From Methylobacterium nodulans ORS 2060 (GTDB taxonomy: Bacteria; Pseudomonadota; Alphaproteobacteria; Rhizobiales; Beijerinckiaceae), in NCBI RefSeq assembly GCF_000022085.1, contig NC_011894.1, positions 522,501-586,500 on the forward strand: a stretch of DNA of 64,000 nt, read 5' to 3'. This document shows, piece after piece, positions 39,742 through 48,530 of this stretch. Every line of letters starts with the position of its first letter. Within the stretch, counting starts at the first letter, position 1. Made by a program: the position numbers and the translations under genes. The notes under the pieces are model-generated. The model was not told the origin of the DNA. It did no database searches and saw nothing but the letters and a program-made list of their open reading frames with translations.

Positions 39742-41028
39742 CTATTTCTCGTAGGCGATGCGGTAGATCGCACCCGCCGTGTCGTCCGAGACGAGGAGCG
39801 AGCCGTCCGGCAGGGTCGCGACATCGACCGGCCGCCCGAGATACTCGCCGCTCTCCGTCAGCCAGCCCTCTGCGAAGGGCTCAGGTCTGCCGGCGGTGCC
39901 GTCCTTGGTGATGGGCACGAACATCACCCGGGCGCCGATCGGCGTGGTGCGGTTCCACGAGCCGTGCTCGGCCGTGAACACCCCGCCCCGGTACTTCTCG
40001 GGAAACATCTTGCCCCGGTAGACGATCATGCCGAGATCGGCCGCGTGCGGCGCCAGTTCGGCCTTCGGCGGCACCACGTCGGGCGGCACGGTGTCGTTCT
40101 TGTACTCGACGGTGCGCACCGCCCCGCCACCGTACCAGGGGAAGCCGAAATTCTGGCCCGGCTTCGTGGCCTGGTTCAGCTCGCCCGGCGGCTGGTCGTC
40201 GCCCATCCCGTCCACTTGGTTGTCGGTGAACCACAGCGTCTTGTCGGGCGCGAAATCCATGCCGACGGAATTGCGGATGCCGGTGGCGAACACCTCGCGG
40301 TTCTTGCCGTCGGCGTCCATGCGGATGATGCCGCCGATGCCGGTCCTGGCGTAGAGCTCGGCCTTCTCCTTCGGGGGCACGTTGTAGGGCTGGCCGAGCG
40401 CGATGTAGAGCTTGCCGTCGGGTCCGATCCGGCAGACCCGGGCCGTGTGGTTGTAGCTCTCCTCCGAGACCGGGATCAGCTCGCCCTGCTTGACCACCAC
40501 GCTCGCCGCGACGTCCGGCCCCTCGTAGAAGAACTCGGCGGCCGGGAAGGCCAGCACCCGGTTCTGCTCCACCACGGTCAGCACCCCGTCGCGCGAGAAG
40601 CACACGCCGTTCGGGATCTTGAAGTCGATGGCGGGCGCGAAGACCTTCACCTCGTCGGCCACCCGGTCCTTCGCCCGGTCGGTGACGGTGTAGACCTTGG
40701 ATTTGCGGGTGCCCACGAAGACCACGCCGGCATTCGGGCCGACCGCCATGGCGCGGGCATCGGGCACGATGGCGTAGAGGCTGATCTTGAAGCCCTCGGG
40801 CAGCTTGATCTTCTGCAGGGTGCGGTTGATGGCGTCGGCGCGCCGGCCGGTCTGGGGGATCGGCGGCGGCTCGGCCACGCCGGTCGTCCTGAAGCCCTGC
40901 AGCTTCTCCAGGTTGTCGACCTTGGCCTTGGTGTCGCCGGCCTCCTGCGCTGCGGCCAAGCTCGCGAGCGACACGCTCGCGGCGAGCGTGGCGCCCGCGG
41001 TGAGCGCCGCGATCAGACCCGATCTCAT
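39742..41028 (-). CDS. PQQ-dependent sugar (sorbosone) dehydrogenase-like protein, periplasmic
   Basis: ATG 41028, behind GGGAGGAG, gives 428 residues with a signal peptide (MRSGLIAALTAGATLAASVS..AAAQ). The beta-propeller blades show NGVCFSRDGVLTVVEQNRVL, GKLYIALGQPYN, GIRNSVGMDFAPDKTLWFTD, GFPWYGGG and GGVFTAEHGSWNRT, as in soluble PQQ sugar and sorbosone dehydrogenases. It should oxidise an aldose or related compound in the periplasm. The substrate is not predictable. It follows the amidase gene by 100 bp in the same direction. Confidence 0.85.
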   Translation of the reverse strand: MRSGLIAALTAGATLAASVSLASLAAAQEAGDTKAKVDNLEKLQGFRTTGVAEPPPIPQTGRRADAINRTLQKIKLPEGFKISLYAIVPDARAMAVGPNAGVVFVGTRKSKVYTVTDRAKDRVADEVKVFAPAIDFKIPNGVCFSRDGVLTVVEQNRVLAFPAAEFFYEGPDVAASVVVKQGELIPVSEESYNHTARVCRIGPDGKLYIALGQPYNVPPKEKAELYARTGIGGIIRMDADGKNREVFATGIRNSVGMDFAPDKTLWFTDNQVDGMGDDQPPGELNQATKPGQNFGFPWYGGGAVRTVEYKNDTVPPDVVPPKAELAPHAADLGMIVYRGKMFPEKYRGGVFTAEHGSWNRTTPIGARVMFVPITKDGTAGRPEPFAEGWLTESGEYLGRPVDVATLPDGSLLVSDDTAGAIYRIAYEK

Positions 41029-41128
41029 CGTCTCCTCCCGGGATCTGCGGCCGATTGGGTCGGACGCGCTTGGTTTACGCCCGAAGTATGGGCCGCCGAG
41101 GCGGCACGGCAAGCGCTCGGCCGCGCAT

Positions 41129-42574
41129 TCATGGAGCCGTGAGCGGCGGCGGCAGCATCCGGTCGAAGGCGGTCGCCTCCTCGTAGGCCGCGGCGACGGA
41201 GAGGAGCGCGGCCTCGCCCCGGTGCGGGGCGATGAGCTGGAGGCCCATGGGCAGGCCGCCCTGGTTGCGGCCGGCCGGGAGGCTGATCGCCGGGCAGCCC
41301 GCCATCGTCGCCGGAATCGTGACCTCCATCCAGCGGTGATAGGTGTCCATGTCCCGCCCCGCGATGCGGCGCGGCCACGCCTCCTCGATCGGGAAGGGGA
41401 AGACCTGGGCGGCCGGCAGCGCCAGCAGATCGACCGTCTCGAACAGGCGGAGCACCTGCGCGTACCAGCGGCTGCGCATGGCGCTCGCCTCCAGGATGGC
41501 GAAGGCATCGAGCTTGAGCCCCTCCTCCACCTCCCAGGCGGCCTCGGGCTTCAGCGCCGCGCGGGTCTGCGGATCGCGCCAGAGGGGCGCCTGCGCCCCG
41601 CCCGCGAGCCAAGCCCGCAGCACCCGCCACGCCTGCCAGACCTCCTCCGGATCGAGGCCGAGCGCCAGCGGCTCCACCCGGGCGCCGCGCGCCTCGAGCA
41701 CGGCGAGGCCCTGCTCGCAGAGGTCGAGGACGCCAGGCTCCGTCGCGAGATGCCCGCCGCAATCGCCGAGCCAGCCGACGCGCAGACCGGGCAGGTCGCG
41801 GGGCTGCGGGCGCGCAAAGGGCGCGGGATCCTCCTGGATCGCCTGCGGCAGGCGCGGATCGGGACCCGCCATCACCGAGAGCAGCAGGCCGAGATCGGCG
41901 GTGCAGCGGGCCATCGGGCCCGCCACGGTGAGGTCCGGCAGGAAGACCTCGTCGGTGCGCAGGGGAACCCGCCCGGGCGAGGGGCGCAGGCCCAGGACAC
42001 CGTTCCAGGCCGCGGGGTTGCGCAGCGAGCCGGCATGGTCGCTGCCATCGGCGAGCGGCAGCATGCGCAGCGCCAGGGCGACGGCGGCGCCCCCGCTCGA
42101 CCCGCCCGCGCTGCGGCCCGGATCATAGGCATTGCGGGTCGGGCCGAAGACCGGGTTGACCGTGTGGGAGCCGAGCCCGAATTCCGGGACGTTGGTCTTG
42201 CCGATCAGGATCGCCCCCGCCTGCCGCAGGCGCGCCACGTAGGGCGCATCCGCCTCCGGCATCCGGCTGCGGAAGACGGGCGAGCCCTGGGTCCAGGGCA
42301 TGCCCTGCGCCGGCGAGGTATCCTTCACCGCGTGGGGAAGGCCGTGGAGCGGGCCGCGCCAGCGCCCGGCGGCGAGATCGCGGTCGGCGGCCTCGGCCTC
42401 CGCCAGCAGCAGCTCGGGATCGCGCAGGGAGACGATCGCGGTGACGGCGGGGTTGAACCGCGCGATCTGGTCGAGATGGGCCTGCATCACCTCGCGGGCC
42501 GAGACGGCCCGGCTGCGGATCGCCTGCGCGAGGTCGGTGGCATGCAGGGTGACGAGATCGGACGGAAGAGTCAT
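41129..42574 (-). CDS. Amidase signature family enzyme
   Basis: 481 residues from ATG 42574. The Ser-Ser-Lys triad region is visible: HAVKDTSPA (Lys), GRSAGGSSGGAAVALAL (cis-Ser) and DGSDHAGSLRNPAA (nucleophile Ser). The C-terminal part ends CPAISLPAGRNQGGLPMGLQ as in other family members. It hydrolyses an amide; the substrate cannot be inferred, and the DHAGSLR variant differs from the DxGGSIR of the gatA type, so it is not GatA. Confidence 0.9.
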   Translation of the reverse strand: MTLPSDLVTLHATDLAQAIRSRAVSAREVMQAHLDQIARFNPAVTAIVSLRDPELLLAEAEAADRDLAAGRWRGPLHGLPHAVKDTSPAQGMPWTQGSPVFRSRMPEADAPYVARLRQAGAILIGKTNVPEFGLGSHTVNPVFGPTRNAYDPGRSAGGSSGGAAVALALRMLPLADGSDHAGSLRNPAAWNGVLGLRPSPGRVPLRTDEVFLPDLTVAGPMARCTADLGLLLSVMAGPDPRLPQAIQEDPAPFARPQPRDLPGLRVGWLGDCGGHLATEPGVLDLCEQGLAVLEARGARVEPLALGLDPEEVWQAWRVLRAWLAGGAQAPLWRDPQTRAALKPEAAWEVEEGLKLDAFAILEASAMRSRWYAQVLRLFETVDLLALPAAQVFPFPIEEAWPRRIAGRDMDTYHRWMEVTIPATMAGCPAISLPAGRNQGGLPMGLQLIAPHRGEAALLSVAAAYEEATAFDRMLPPPLTAP

Positions 42575-42751
42575 GACGGAATCCTGGGCGGGGCGGCCGA
42601 ACGGAGCACGGGCGGCCCGACCCCGCAAGAGCGACCGCCCGACGCTGCGCCCGGCCGCCCACCAGTGTAGACTGCCCGCGGAACGGCCGCCCGCCAGAGG
42701 CGCCGCCCAGAGGAAATGCCGGCCCGAGCGATGGGCCGCCCGGAGGTGACG

Positions 42752-42895
42752 ATGACCCCGATCGCCCGCGAGTCTCCCCTGCCGGGCGCCGCGAACGCGC
42801 CTGCCCTCTGGGAGAGCGTTCCGCTCGACTGCCTGGCCTCGGCCCTGTTCGTGATCCTGGCGGGCGCCCTGTCGCTTGCCGGATTCATGCCCTGA
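42752..42895 (+). CDS. Small membrane protein (47 aa)
   Basis: ATG 42752 follows GGAGG with 5-base spacing. The product MTPIARESPLPGAANAPALW.. has a C-terminal hydrophobic helix (CLASALFVILAGALSLAGFM), the layout of small single-pass proteins. No family is recognised. Divergent from the amidase gene. Confidence 0.5.
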   Translation: MTPIARESPLPGAANAPALWESVPLDCLASALFVILAGALSLAGFMP

Positions 42896-43026
42896 CCCGT
42901 CCGGATTCCGGCCGCGAAAAAGCTCCGCCGCCTGTCCGATGCTGCCGCAACGGATTCGCAACGCGGCCCGCGGCATGATCCCTGCCTTGGACCCTGTGCG
43001 ATCTGATGGTGCAGGAGGACGACGCG

Positions 43027-43164
43027 ATGCTGATGGCCCTTCTCGGCCGCCTCGCCGAGGCGTGGCACACCGTTCTTGCCTCGGTGACCGACCCGTACCG
43101 GCCCGAGCTCCACTATATGCGGGGTCCCGGCCCGCGCTGGCGCGAGCGACACCGAAAGGACTGA
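43027..43164 (+). CDS. Small hypothetical protein (45 aa)
   Basis: ATG 43027 follows AGGAGG with good spacing. The product MLMALLGRLAEAWHTVLASV.. starts with an amphipathic helix and ends in a basic stretch (RWRERHRKD). No family recognised. It may form an operon with the 47-residue gene 130 bp upstream, and ends where a palindromic repeat begins. Confidence 0.5.
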   Translation: MLMALLGRLAEAWHTVLASVTDPYRPELHYMRGPGPRWRERHRKD

Positions 43165-43167
43165 TCC

Positions 43168-43280
43168 GGTTTCGGTTGATCCGTTCGGAGACAAGAGGGC
43201 GCGGGAACCCCTCTCCCGTGCGGGAGAGGGGTTCCCGCGCGTGGACTCGTCTCGGAACAGATCAACCGGAAGCCGTATGA
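43168..43280. repeat. Palindromic element family 1, short copy C
   Basis: One CCCCTCTCCCG/CGGGAGAGGGG hairpin (43208-43231) lies at the centre of a longer imperfect palindrome: GTTGATCCGTTCGGAGAC on the left matches GTCTCGGAACAGATCAAC on the right. The ends equal the outer ends of copies A and B, while their central segment is absent. Confidence 0.88.
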
Positions 43281-43284
43281 ACCT

Positions 43285-43716
43285 TCAAGGCAGCGGACGG
43301 TCGCCGGGAGCGCACTCGCCGCGCCAGCGGCCGGTCTGCAGCTCGGTCAGGGTCATGTTCTTGCCGCCGAGCCGCAGAGCGATGCGCCCCTCGAACCCCT
43401 CCGGCGCGAGCCGGTAGATCGCCGAGCCCTGCCCCGCATTGCGTCCCTCGCACTGGATCGCAAAGTGAACGGCCTCGCCCTCCTGGCGCAGGCCGGTCGC
43501 GGGGCAGTGGGCGAACGGCGTGTTGTCGCTCAATACCGGAAAGCCTTGCGCCGGCAGGCCCGCGAGGCACAGGCGCACGATCTTGCGGGCTCCGGCCTCG
43601 TCGAGATGCGGCAGGTCGAGGCGGACCTCCACCTCGTAGGCGCCCGGGCGCAGGCGCACCGGCTCCGGCCCGCCGGCCGCGAGCACCGCGCTCACCAATC
43701 CCAGCCATCGCATCAT
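43285..43716 (-). CDS. Exported DUF3617-like protein
   Basis: ATG 43716, behind GGAGGCGG, gives 143 residues starting with a short hydrophobic leader (MMRWLGLVSAVLAAGGPEP). LRPGAYEVEVRLDLPH, two paired cysteines (IVRLCL and FAHCPA, then IQCEGRN) and the beta-strand pattern match small DUF3617-type exported proteins. Function is unknown. It diverges from ada. Confidence 0.65.
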   Translation of the reverse strand: MMRWLGLVSAVLAAGGPEPVRLRPGAYEVEVRLDLPHLDEAGARKIVRLCLAGLPAQGFPVLSDNTPFAHCPATGLRQEGEAVHFAIQCEGRNAGQGSAIYRLAPEGFEGRIALRLGGKNMTLTELQTGRWRGECAPGDRPLP

Positions 43717-43898
43717 CGGGCCGCCTCCCTGTCGATCGCCGCAAGCTGGCGCGTCCCGCGCCGCGGGGCATCCGGTTTCTTGCGCTCGCATCCGGCGCGA
43801 ATTCGAGCGCAAGAGCCGGGATGCGGACCGGGCCGGACCGCGCAAGAGTGGCGGCACCGGCGGGCTCCAAGCCCCATCTCCGTCACAGGATGACAGCC

Positions 43899-45023
43899 AT
43901 GAAGCTTCCCGACCCCGATCCCCCGGTGATGCGCCCCGACGAGGCCGCCTGCCGGGCCGCGCTCGCCCGACGCGATCCGGCCGCCGACGGCACCTTCGTC
44001 TACGCGGTGCGGACGACCGGCGTGTATTGCCGCCCGAGCTGCCCGGCCCGCACGGCGCGCCCCGAGAACGTGTCCTTCTACGCGACCTGCGCGGAGGCGG
44101 AGGCGGCGGGCTTCCGTCCCTGCCGCCGCTGCCGCCCCAACGAGCCGGGGCTCGCCGCGCGGCAGGCCGAGGCGGTGGCCCGCGCCTGCCGGCTGATCGA
44201 GGAGGCGGAGACGCCGCCCTCCCTCGATGCGCTCTCCCGCACGGAGGGCCTGAGCCCCTATCACTTCCACCGCATCTTCAAGAGGATCACCGGCGTGACT
44301 CCCAAAGCCTATGCGGCCGCGCGGCGCGCGGCGCGGCTCGAATCCGGCCTGCTGCGCGACGCCGGCACCGTGACGGAGGCGATCTTCGAGGCCGGCTACG
44401 GCACGTCGAGCCGCTTCTACGCCGCGGCGGCGGCGCGCCTCGGCATGACCCCGACCGCCTATCGCCGGGGCGGCGCCGGCACGGCGATCCGCTTTGCCGT
44501 GGCCGCCTGCTCCCTCGGGGCCGTCCTGGTCGCGGCGACCCAGAAGGGCGTCTGCGCGATCATGCTCGGCGACGACCCGGAGGCGCTGGTGCGCGATCTT
44601 CAGGACCGCTTTCCCCGGGCCGAGCTGACCGGGGGCGACGCGGAATTCGAGACCGTCGTCGCGCAGGTGGTGGGCCTCGTCGAGGCGCCGGGGACGGCCC
44701 GTTTCGACCTCCCGCTCGACATCAACGGCACCGCCTTCCAGCAGCGGGTCTGGCAGGCGCTGCGGGCGATCCCGCCGGGCCGGACCGCCACCTACACGCA
44801 GATCGCGCAGGCCATCGGCGAGCCGAAGGCCGTGCGGGCGGTGGCCCAGGCCTGCGGCGCCAACCCGCTCGCCGTCGCGATCCCCTGCCACCGGGTGGTG
44901 CGCCACGACGGGGCGCTCTCCGGCTATCGCTGGGGCGTGGCCCGCAAGCGGGATCTTCTGGCCCGCGAGAGCACGACTACGCGCGACGAGGCCCAGGGCG
45001 ACCTCGCCCTGGACGGCAAGTGA
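43899..45023 (+). CDS. ada: Ada: methylphosphotriester/O6-methylguanine methyltransferase and regulator
   Basis: 374 residues from ATG 43899, chosen because AGGA lies 9 bases upstream; ATG 43890 is the alternative. The Ada zinc domain has YAVRTTGVYCRPSCPART and FRPCRRCRPN (four cysteines, the first being the methyl acceptor from phosphotriesters). An AraC-type helix-turn-helix follows (SPYHFHRIFKRITGVTPKAY), then the alkyltransferase domain with active-site IPCHRVV. It repairs alkylated DNA and, once methylated, activates its regulon. It overlaps the start of the next gene (TGATG), so the two are coupled. Confidence 0.95.
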   Translation: MKLPDPDPPVMRPDEAACRAALARRDPAADGTFVYAVRTTGVYCRPSCPARTARPENVSFYATCAEAEAAGFRPCRRCRPNEPGLAARQAEAVARACRLIEEAETPPSLDALSRTEGLSPYHFHRIFKRITGVTPKAYAAARRAARLESGLLRDAGTVTEAIFEAGYGTSSRFYAAAAARLGMTPTAYRRGGAGTAIRFAVAACSLGAVLVAATQKGVCAIMLGDDPEALVRDLQDRFPRAELTGGDAEFETVVAQVVGLVEAPGTARFDLPLDINGTAFQQRVWQALRAIPPGRTATYTQIAQAIGEPKAVRAVAQACGANPLAVAIPCHRVVRHDGALSGYRWGVARKRDLLARESTTTRDEAQGDLALDGK

Positions 45024-45727
45024 TGAGCGCCGATCCCGTCGAAGCCCTCGACTGGCCGCGGATCCTCGCGGAGCTCGACGCCCATGGCTGCGCCGCTTCC
45101 GGCCCGCTCCTCGATCCGGCGGCCTGCGCACGGCTGCGGGCGCTCTATGCCGACGAGGCCCGGTTCCGCAGCCGGATCGTGATGGCCCGGCACGGCTTCG
45201 GGCAGGGCTAGTACAAATATTACGCCTATCCGCTGCCCGAGCCCCTCGGCGCCCTGCGCTCGGCCCTCTATGCCCGGCTCGCCCCGCTGGCGGAAAGGTG
45301 GAACGCCGCGCTGGGCTCGCCCGTGCGCTACCCGCCCGGCCATGCGGAGTTCCTCGCACGCTGCCACGCGGCCGGTCAGCGGCGCCCGACGCCGCTCCTC
45401 CTGCGGTATGGTCCGGGCGACTACAATTGCCTGCACCAGGATCTCTACGGCGAGCACGTCTTCCCGCTCCAGGTGGCGATCCTGCTCTCGGCGCCGGGCC
45501 GCGACTTCACGGGCGGGGAGTTCGTGCTCACCGAGCAGCGCCCGCGGCGGCAGTCGCGCGTCGAGGTGGTGCCGCTCTCGCAGGGCGAGGCGGCCATCTT
45601 CGCGGTCCACCATCGCCCCGTGCGGGGAACCCGCGGGACCTACCGGGTCGCGATGCGGCACGGGGTCAGCCGGGTGCGCACGGGCGAGCGCTATACGACC
45701 GGCCTCATCTTCCACGACGCGGCGTGA
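45023..45727 (+). pseudogene. 2OG-Fe(II) oxygenase interrupted by an amber codon
   Basis: From ATG 45023 the frame reads 62 codons to HGFGQG, then TAG at 45209-45211, then continues in the same frame with YKYYAYPLPE to the stop at 45727. The whole would be 234 residues. Relatives usually have Glu at this place (HGFG.GEYKYF), one base from TAG. The C-terminal part keeps the iron ligands: His138 and Asp140 in HQDLYGEH, and a distal His and Arg in VHHRPVRGTRGTYRVAM. Coupling to ada suggests a role in alkylation response. It is a recent nonsense mutation or a sequencing error. Confidence 0.8.
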
Positions 45728-45805
45728 GATCGCCATCGGACCAGCACCTCAGCATGAGGGCCGGTGAGGGTGCCCCGGGAGGGCGCGATCATAACATGGC
45801 CGCCA

Positions 45806-46264
45806 CTACCTCCGCTTGGGCGCCGGCGGCGGGGCCCGCTCCTCACCCCCGCCGCCGAGGGACCCCTTGATGGCGAAGGCGAGGAGCGGGCCCGCCACAT
45901 CCACGAGCTCGGCCTTGGTGAGGCCGGCCTTCGGGTCGTAGGTGCCGACGAGCATCACCACCTTGCCGTCGTTCTTGGCGAGGTCGGGAGCGTTGGGCCC
46001 CTCCCCCGCCACGGCGAGCGGCTTGCCGGAGATCGTCTCGCCCTTCGGGTCGTTGGTGAAGAGCACGGTCAGCTTGCCGTCCTTGGCGACGCCGATGTAG
46101 CAGATCTCCGTCTCGCTCCGGCAGGGGAAGAGCAGGCCCGCGGCGGCGTCCGGCGGCGGGGCAGCCTCCTTCGGGGGCGGGGGCGGTGCCTTCGGCCGCG
46201 GCTGGGCCGCCGCCGGGGCGGCAAGGGCGACGAGGATGGTCACGGCGAGCGTTGGGCGCAGCAT
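45806..46264 (-). CDS. Exported protein of unknown function with proline-rich linker
   Basis: 152 residues from ATG 46264 with a signal peptide (MLRPTLAVTILVALAAPAAA) and a Pro/Ala/Lys linker (about residues 22-42). A small beta domain with two cysteines (PCRSETEICYIG) follows, resembling invasion-associated-locus-B-like folds, though I cannot confirm that. No recognised function. Confidence 0.65.
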   Translation of the reverse strand: MLRPTLAVTILVALAAPAAAQPRPKAPPPPPKEAAPPPDAAAGLLFPCRSETEICYIGVAKDGKLTVLFTNDPKGETISGKPLAVAGEGPNAPDLAKNDGKVVMLVGTYDPKAGLTKAELVDVAGPLLAFAIKGSLGGGGEERAPPPAPKRR

Positions 46265-46443
46265 CACGGTCGGTGTCCTCCCTGCTGCCCCCGAGAGTGG
46301 CGCGAAACCTCGTCCCGTCAAGCTGTGCCCCGCCCGAGAATCCGCCGGACGGTCCGGCAAGCGCCCGGCGGACCATCAGCTCTCGATCGATCGTCCGCCC
46401 GGATGGAGAACCGACCTCCGGGTCTCCCGGATGGAGCCTGCCG

Positions 46444-47466
46444 TCAGGGCAGCGTCACGACGATCGGTGCGCCCTCCTCCTCGCCGTCGAACATGACGAG
46501 GACGCGCAGGCCCGACGGCGTCGTATCCAGCGGGAGGATCGCCTCCGGCTTTTGCTTGGGGGAGACACCCGCAAGGGCTCCGAGATCGCCCAGGCTGCGG
46601 ATGGCCTCGTCGCTCTCACCGTCCCATTCGTAGATGGAGGACGGCCCCGGCTCGTCGCCGACGGGGCCGACCAGGACCAGGATCTTCGTCCCGTGCACCG
46701 CGAGGTCGCGGACGCCCCGGCGTTCGCCGACCGGCAGCCGGAACAGCCGGGAGGGCTTCGCCGGCGCCTCTCCGAAGGCACTGCCGAGGTCCACCGCCAG
46801 GACCGCGGCGCGCCCGTTGTCGAGCGGCGGGCCGCGGAACCCCGCGTAGAGCCGGTCTCCCCTCACGGCGATCCCCTCGATGGTCACGCCGTCGTTCTCC
46901 AGCCGCCGTCCGGCGAAGGGCGCGAGGGCCGGCTCGGCCTCGATGGCCCTGGTGAGCGAAGCCACCGGGGGCACGACCGACCCCTTGCCCTCCGGGGACA
47001 GCCTGACGCGCACGATCTGGCTGGCCGCGGCGATCCGCGCCGCGACCATGTCGGCATGCTCCGCCGACTTGAGCTTGCCCTTCTTGTCCCGCGGATGCCC
47101 GTGCGATCCGATGACGTAGAAAAGGCCGTCCGCGTAGGCGACGCCCTCGCCGTCGAGCTCGAGCGCTTCACCGCCGAACTCGTTCCTGATCAGCGGGACC
47201 TTCTGATCCTTGTCAGTCTTGAGATGATCGGCATGCAGCTCGACGATCTGGGCGGCCTGCAGATTGTCGTCGATGACGAGGCACTTGCGAGCCTGACCGC
47301 CGTTCGCCGGAGCGCAGGCGATGCCGCTGACGTCCTTGGACTTCTTGTCCTTGCCGACCAGCTTGCCCTCGACGCGCCAGGTTTCGGCGTCCTTGGCGCC
47401 GGCCACCCCCGTGACGGCCGTCAGAGCGCAAAACAGCATCAGCGCCGGCAGACCGTGCCTCTGCAT
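46444..47466 (-). CDS. Exported DUF3616 protein
   Basis: 340 residues from ATG 47466, behind GGGAGGGC, with a signal peptide (MQRHGLPALMLFCALTAVTG..). VSGIACAPANGGQARKCLVI, DGEGVAYADGLFYVIGSHGH and NDGVTIEGIAVRGDRLYAGF match the DUF3616 beta-propeller family of unknown function. It is transcribed away from a low-GC intergenic stretch. Confidence 0.82.
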   Translation of the reverse strand: MQRHGLPALMLFCALTAVTGVAGAKDAETWRVEGKLVGKDKKSKDVSGIACAPANGGQARKCLVIDDNLQAAQIVELHADHLKTDKDQKVPLIRNEFGGEALELDGEGVAYADGLFYVIGSHGHPRDKKGKLKSAEHADMVAARIAAASQIVRVRLSPEGKGSVVPPVASLTRAIEAEPALAPFAGRRLENDGVTIEGIAVRGDRLYAGFRGPPLDNGRAAVLAVDLGSAFGEAPAKPSRLFRLPVGERRGVRDLAVHGTKILVLVGPVGDEPGPSSIYEWDGESDEAIRSLGDLGALAGVSPKQKPEAILPLDTTPSGLRVLVMFDGEEEGAPIVVTLP

Positions 47467-47824
47467 GGTGCCCTCCCAGATTATCGAGCGGCGCCATCTT
47501 GCAACGAAACGACCGGCAACACAACGCGCGCCTCTCTGCTTGCGTCAGGATATCCTGAGAACCGAAAAGGCCATCAATGGCGCCATGAAATATCAGGACG
47601 ATCATTCTCCATATTGCATGGTTACAACTCGAGAACAGAAATTTTCATTCATTGATGACTATACGCCGGCAACACCGAAGGATCGCATCACCATATACTC
47701 AACCAACCAAAGAGATTCATGTCGCGGCAATATTGCGGCCCTGAGCCGAATTCCGATCACCGACATGCCCGGCAACCAACTCGCATGCCCGACAACCACC
47801 ACGGGCGACCGATGGACCGTCGGC
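47467..47824. other. Low-GC intergenic region with a perfect palindrome
   Basis: This 358-bp gap is clearly more AT-rich than its surroundings and holds no gene that I can support. TCAGGATATCCTGA (47545-47558) is an exact 14-base palindrome about 80 bases upstream of the DUF3616 gene and could be an operator. Confidence 0.5.
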
Positions 47825-47962
47825 TCACAGGAGATAGCCGCGCGAGCGGTGGATCACGCCGTCGGCAGGCGGCCGCCGGGTCTTGTGAGCGTGCCAGCCG
47901 AGAAGAGCGAGCCCCAGGATCGCGGCCGGAACGGCGGCAATGAAGAGCAGCAGGAGATCCAT
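47825..47962 (-). CDS. Small membrane protein (45 aa)
   Basis: ATG 47962 to TGA at 47825. The product MDLLLLFIAAVPAAILGLAL.. is one transmembrane helix followed by a basic, histidine-containing tail (GWHAHKTRRPPADGVIHRSR). A purine-rich GAGAGGGA lies upstream. No family recognised, but the composition is typical of a real small inner-membrane protein. Confidence 0.55.
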   Translation of the reverse strand: MDLLLLFIAAVPAAILGLALLGWHAHKTRRPPADGVIHRSRGYLL

Positions 47963-48161
47963 CGCAGCGTCCCTCTCGCAAAGCGGCCGCGACGACACGA
48001 CGGGATTCGAGCCGATCTGTGGCCTGGATGGCGTCCGGTCCGGCTCGTCGGTCCAGGTCCGGCGACGGCACGCGGGCCGGGCGCTCCCGGCGGTGCGGCG
48101 GAACGGAACGGCGAGCTTGGCGTTGAGGCTCCATCCCTGCTCCCGCGACCCGGAGGTGTGC

Positions 48162-48524
48162 GTGCGCGTCCGTCACCTTGTGCTGGCCTTGGGCCTTCTC
48201 GTGGCGCTCTGCGGCTGGGCTGCCGCATCGCCGCTGCTTCCGCGCGCCGCGGTCACCGTCGCGCTGGATCAGCCCGCCGCGGTCGAGACCGTGCGCTGGC
48301 GGCGTCACCGGCACTGGCGGCATCATCGGCACTGGCGCCATCACCGGCACTGGCGCCGCCACCACTACCACCGGCGCCACTGGCACTACCGCCGTCATTG
48401 GCATCATCGGCGGCACTGGCACCGGCGGCACCATTACCGGCGGCACCACGCCCGCCCCCTGCGCTTCAGCCGTCCGGCAGCGACCCGTTCGTGGATTGAG
48501 CCCCACCAGGCGGCGGGGCACTGA
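48162..48524 (+). CDS. Exported His/Arg/Trp-rich repetitive protein
   Basis: A GTG at 48162 follows CGGAG and gives 120 residues. The first 25 (VRVRHLVLALGLLVALCGWA) form a signal peptide. Residues 45-95 repeat units such as RHWRHHRHW and HRRHW, encoded by short DNA repeats (cac tgg cgg cat). Such segments may bind metals or polyanions; similar His-rich exported proteins are common in Rhizobiales. It ends 6 bases before the penicillin-binding protein gene. Confidence 0.65.
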   Translation: MRVRHLVLALGLLVALCGWAAASPLLPRAAVTVALDQPAAVETVRWRRHRHWRHHRHWRHHRHWRRHHYHRRHWHYRRHWHHRRHWHRRHHYRRHHARPLRFSRPAATRSWIEPHQAAGH

Positions 48525-48530
48525 GCGGCG

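Noticed and set aside
45209..45211. Amber codon read as pyrrolysine or by programmed read-through
   Set aside because: No pyrrolysine machinery is known in this lineage, relatives have Glu there, and no recoding structure is visible; a point mutation or error is simpler.
47584..48160. Plus-strand frame beginning MKYQDDHSPYC in the low-GC gap
   Set aside because: No ribosome binding site or similarity, and it runs antisense through the small membrane protein gene and out of phase with later genes.
48290..48450. Short tandem repeats as possible CRISPR or satellite
   Set aside because: Period and sequence follow His/Arg/Trp codons of a reading frame with a signal peptide.
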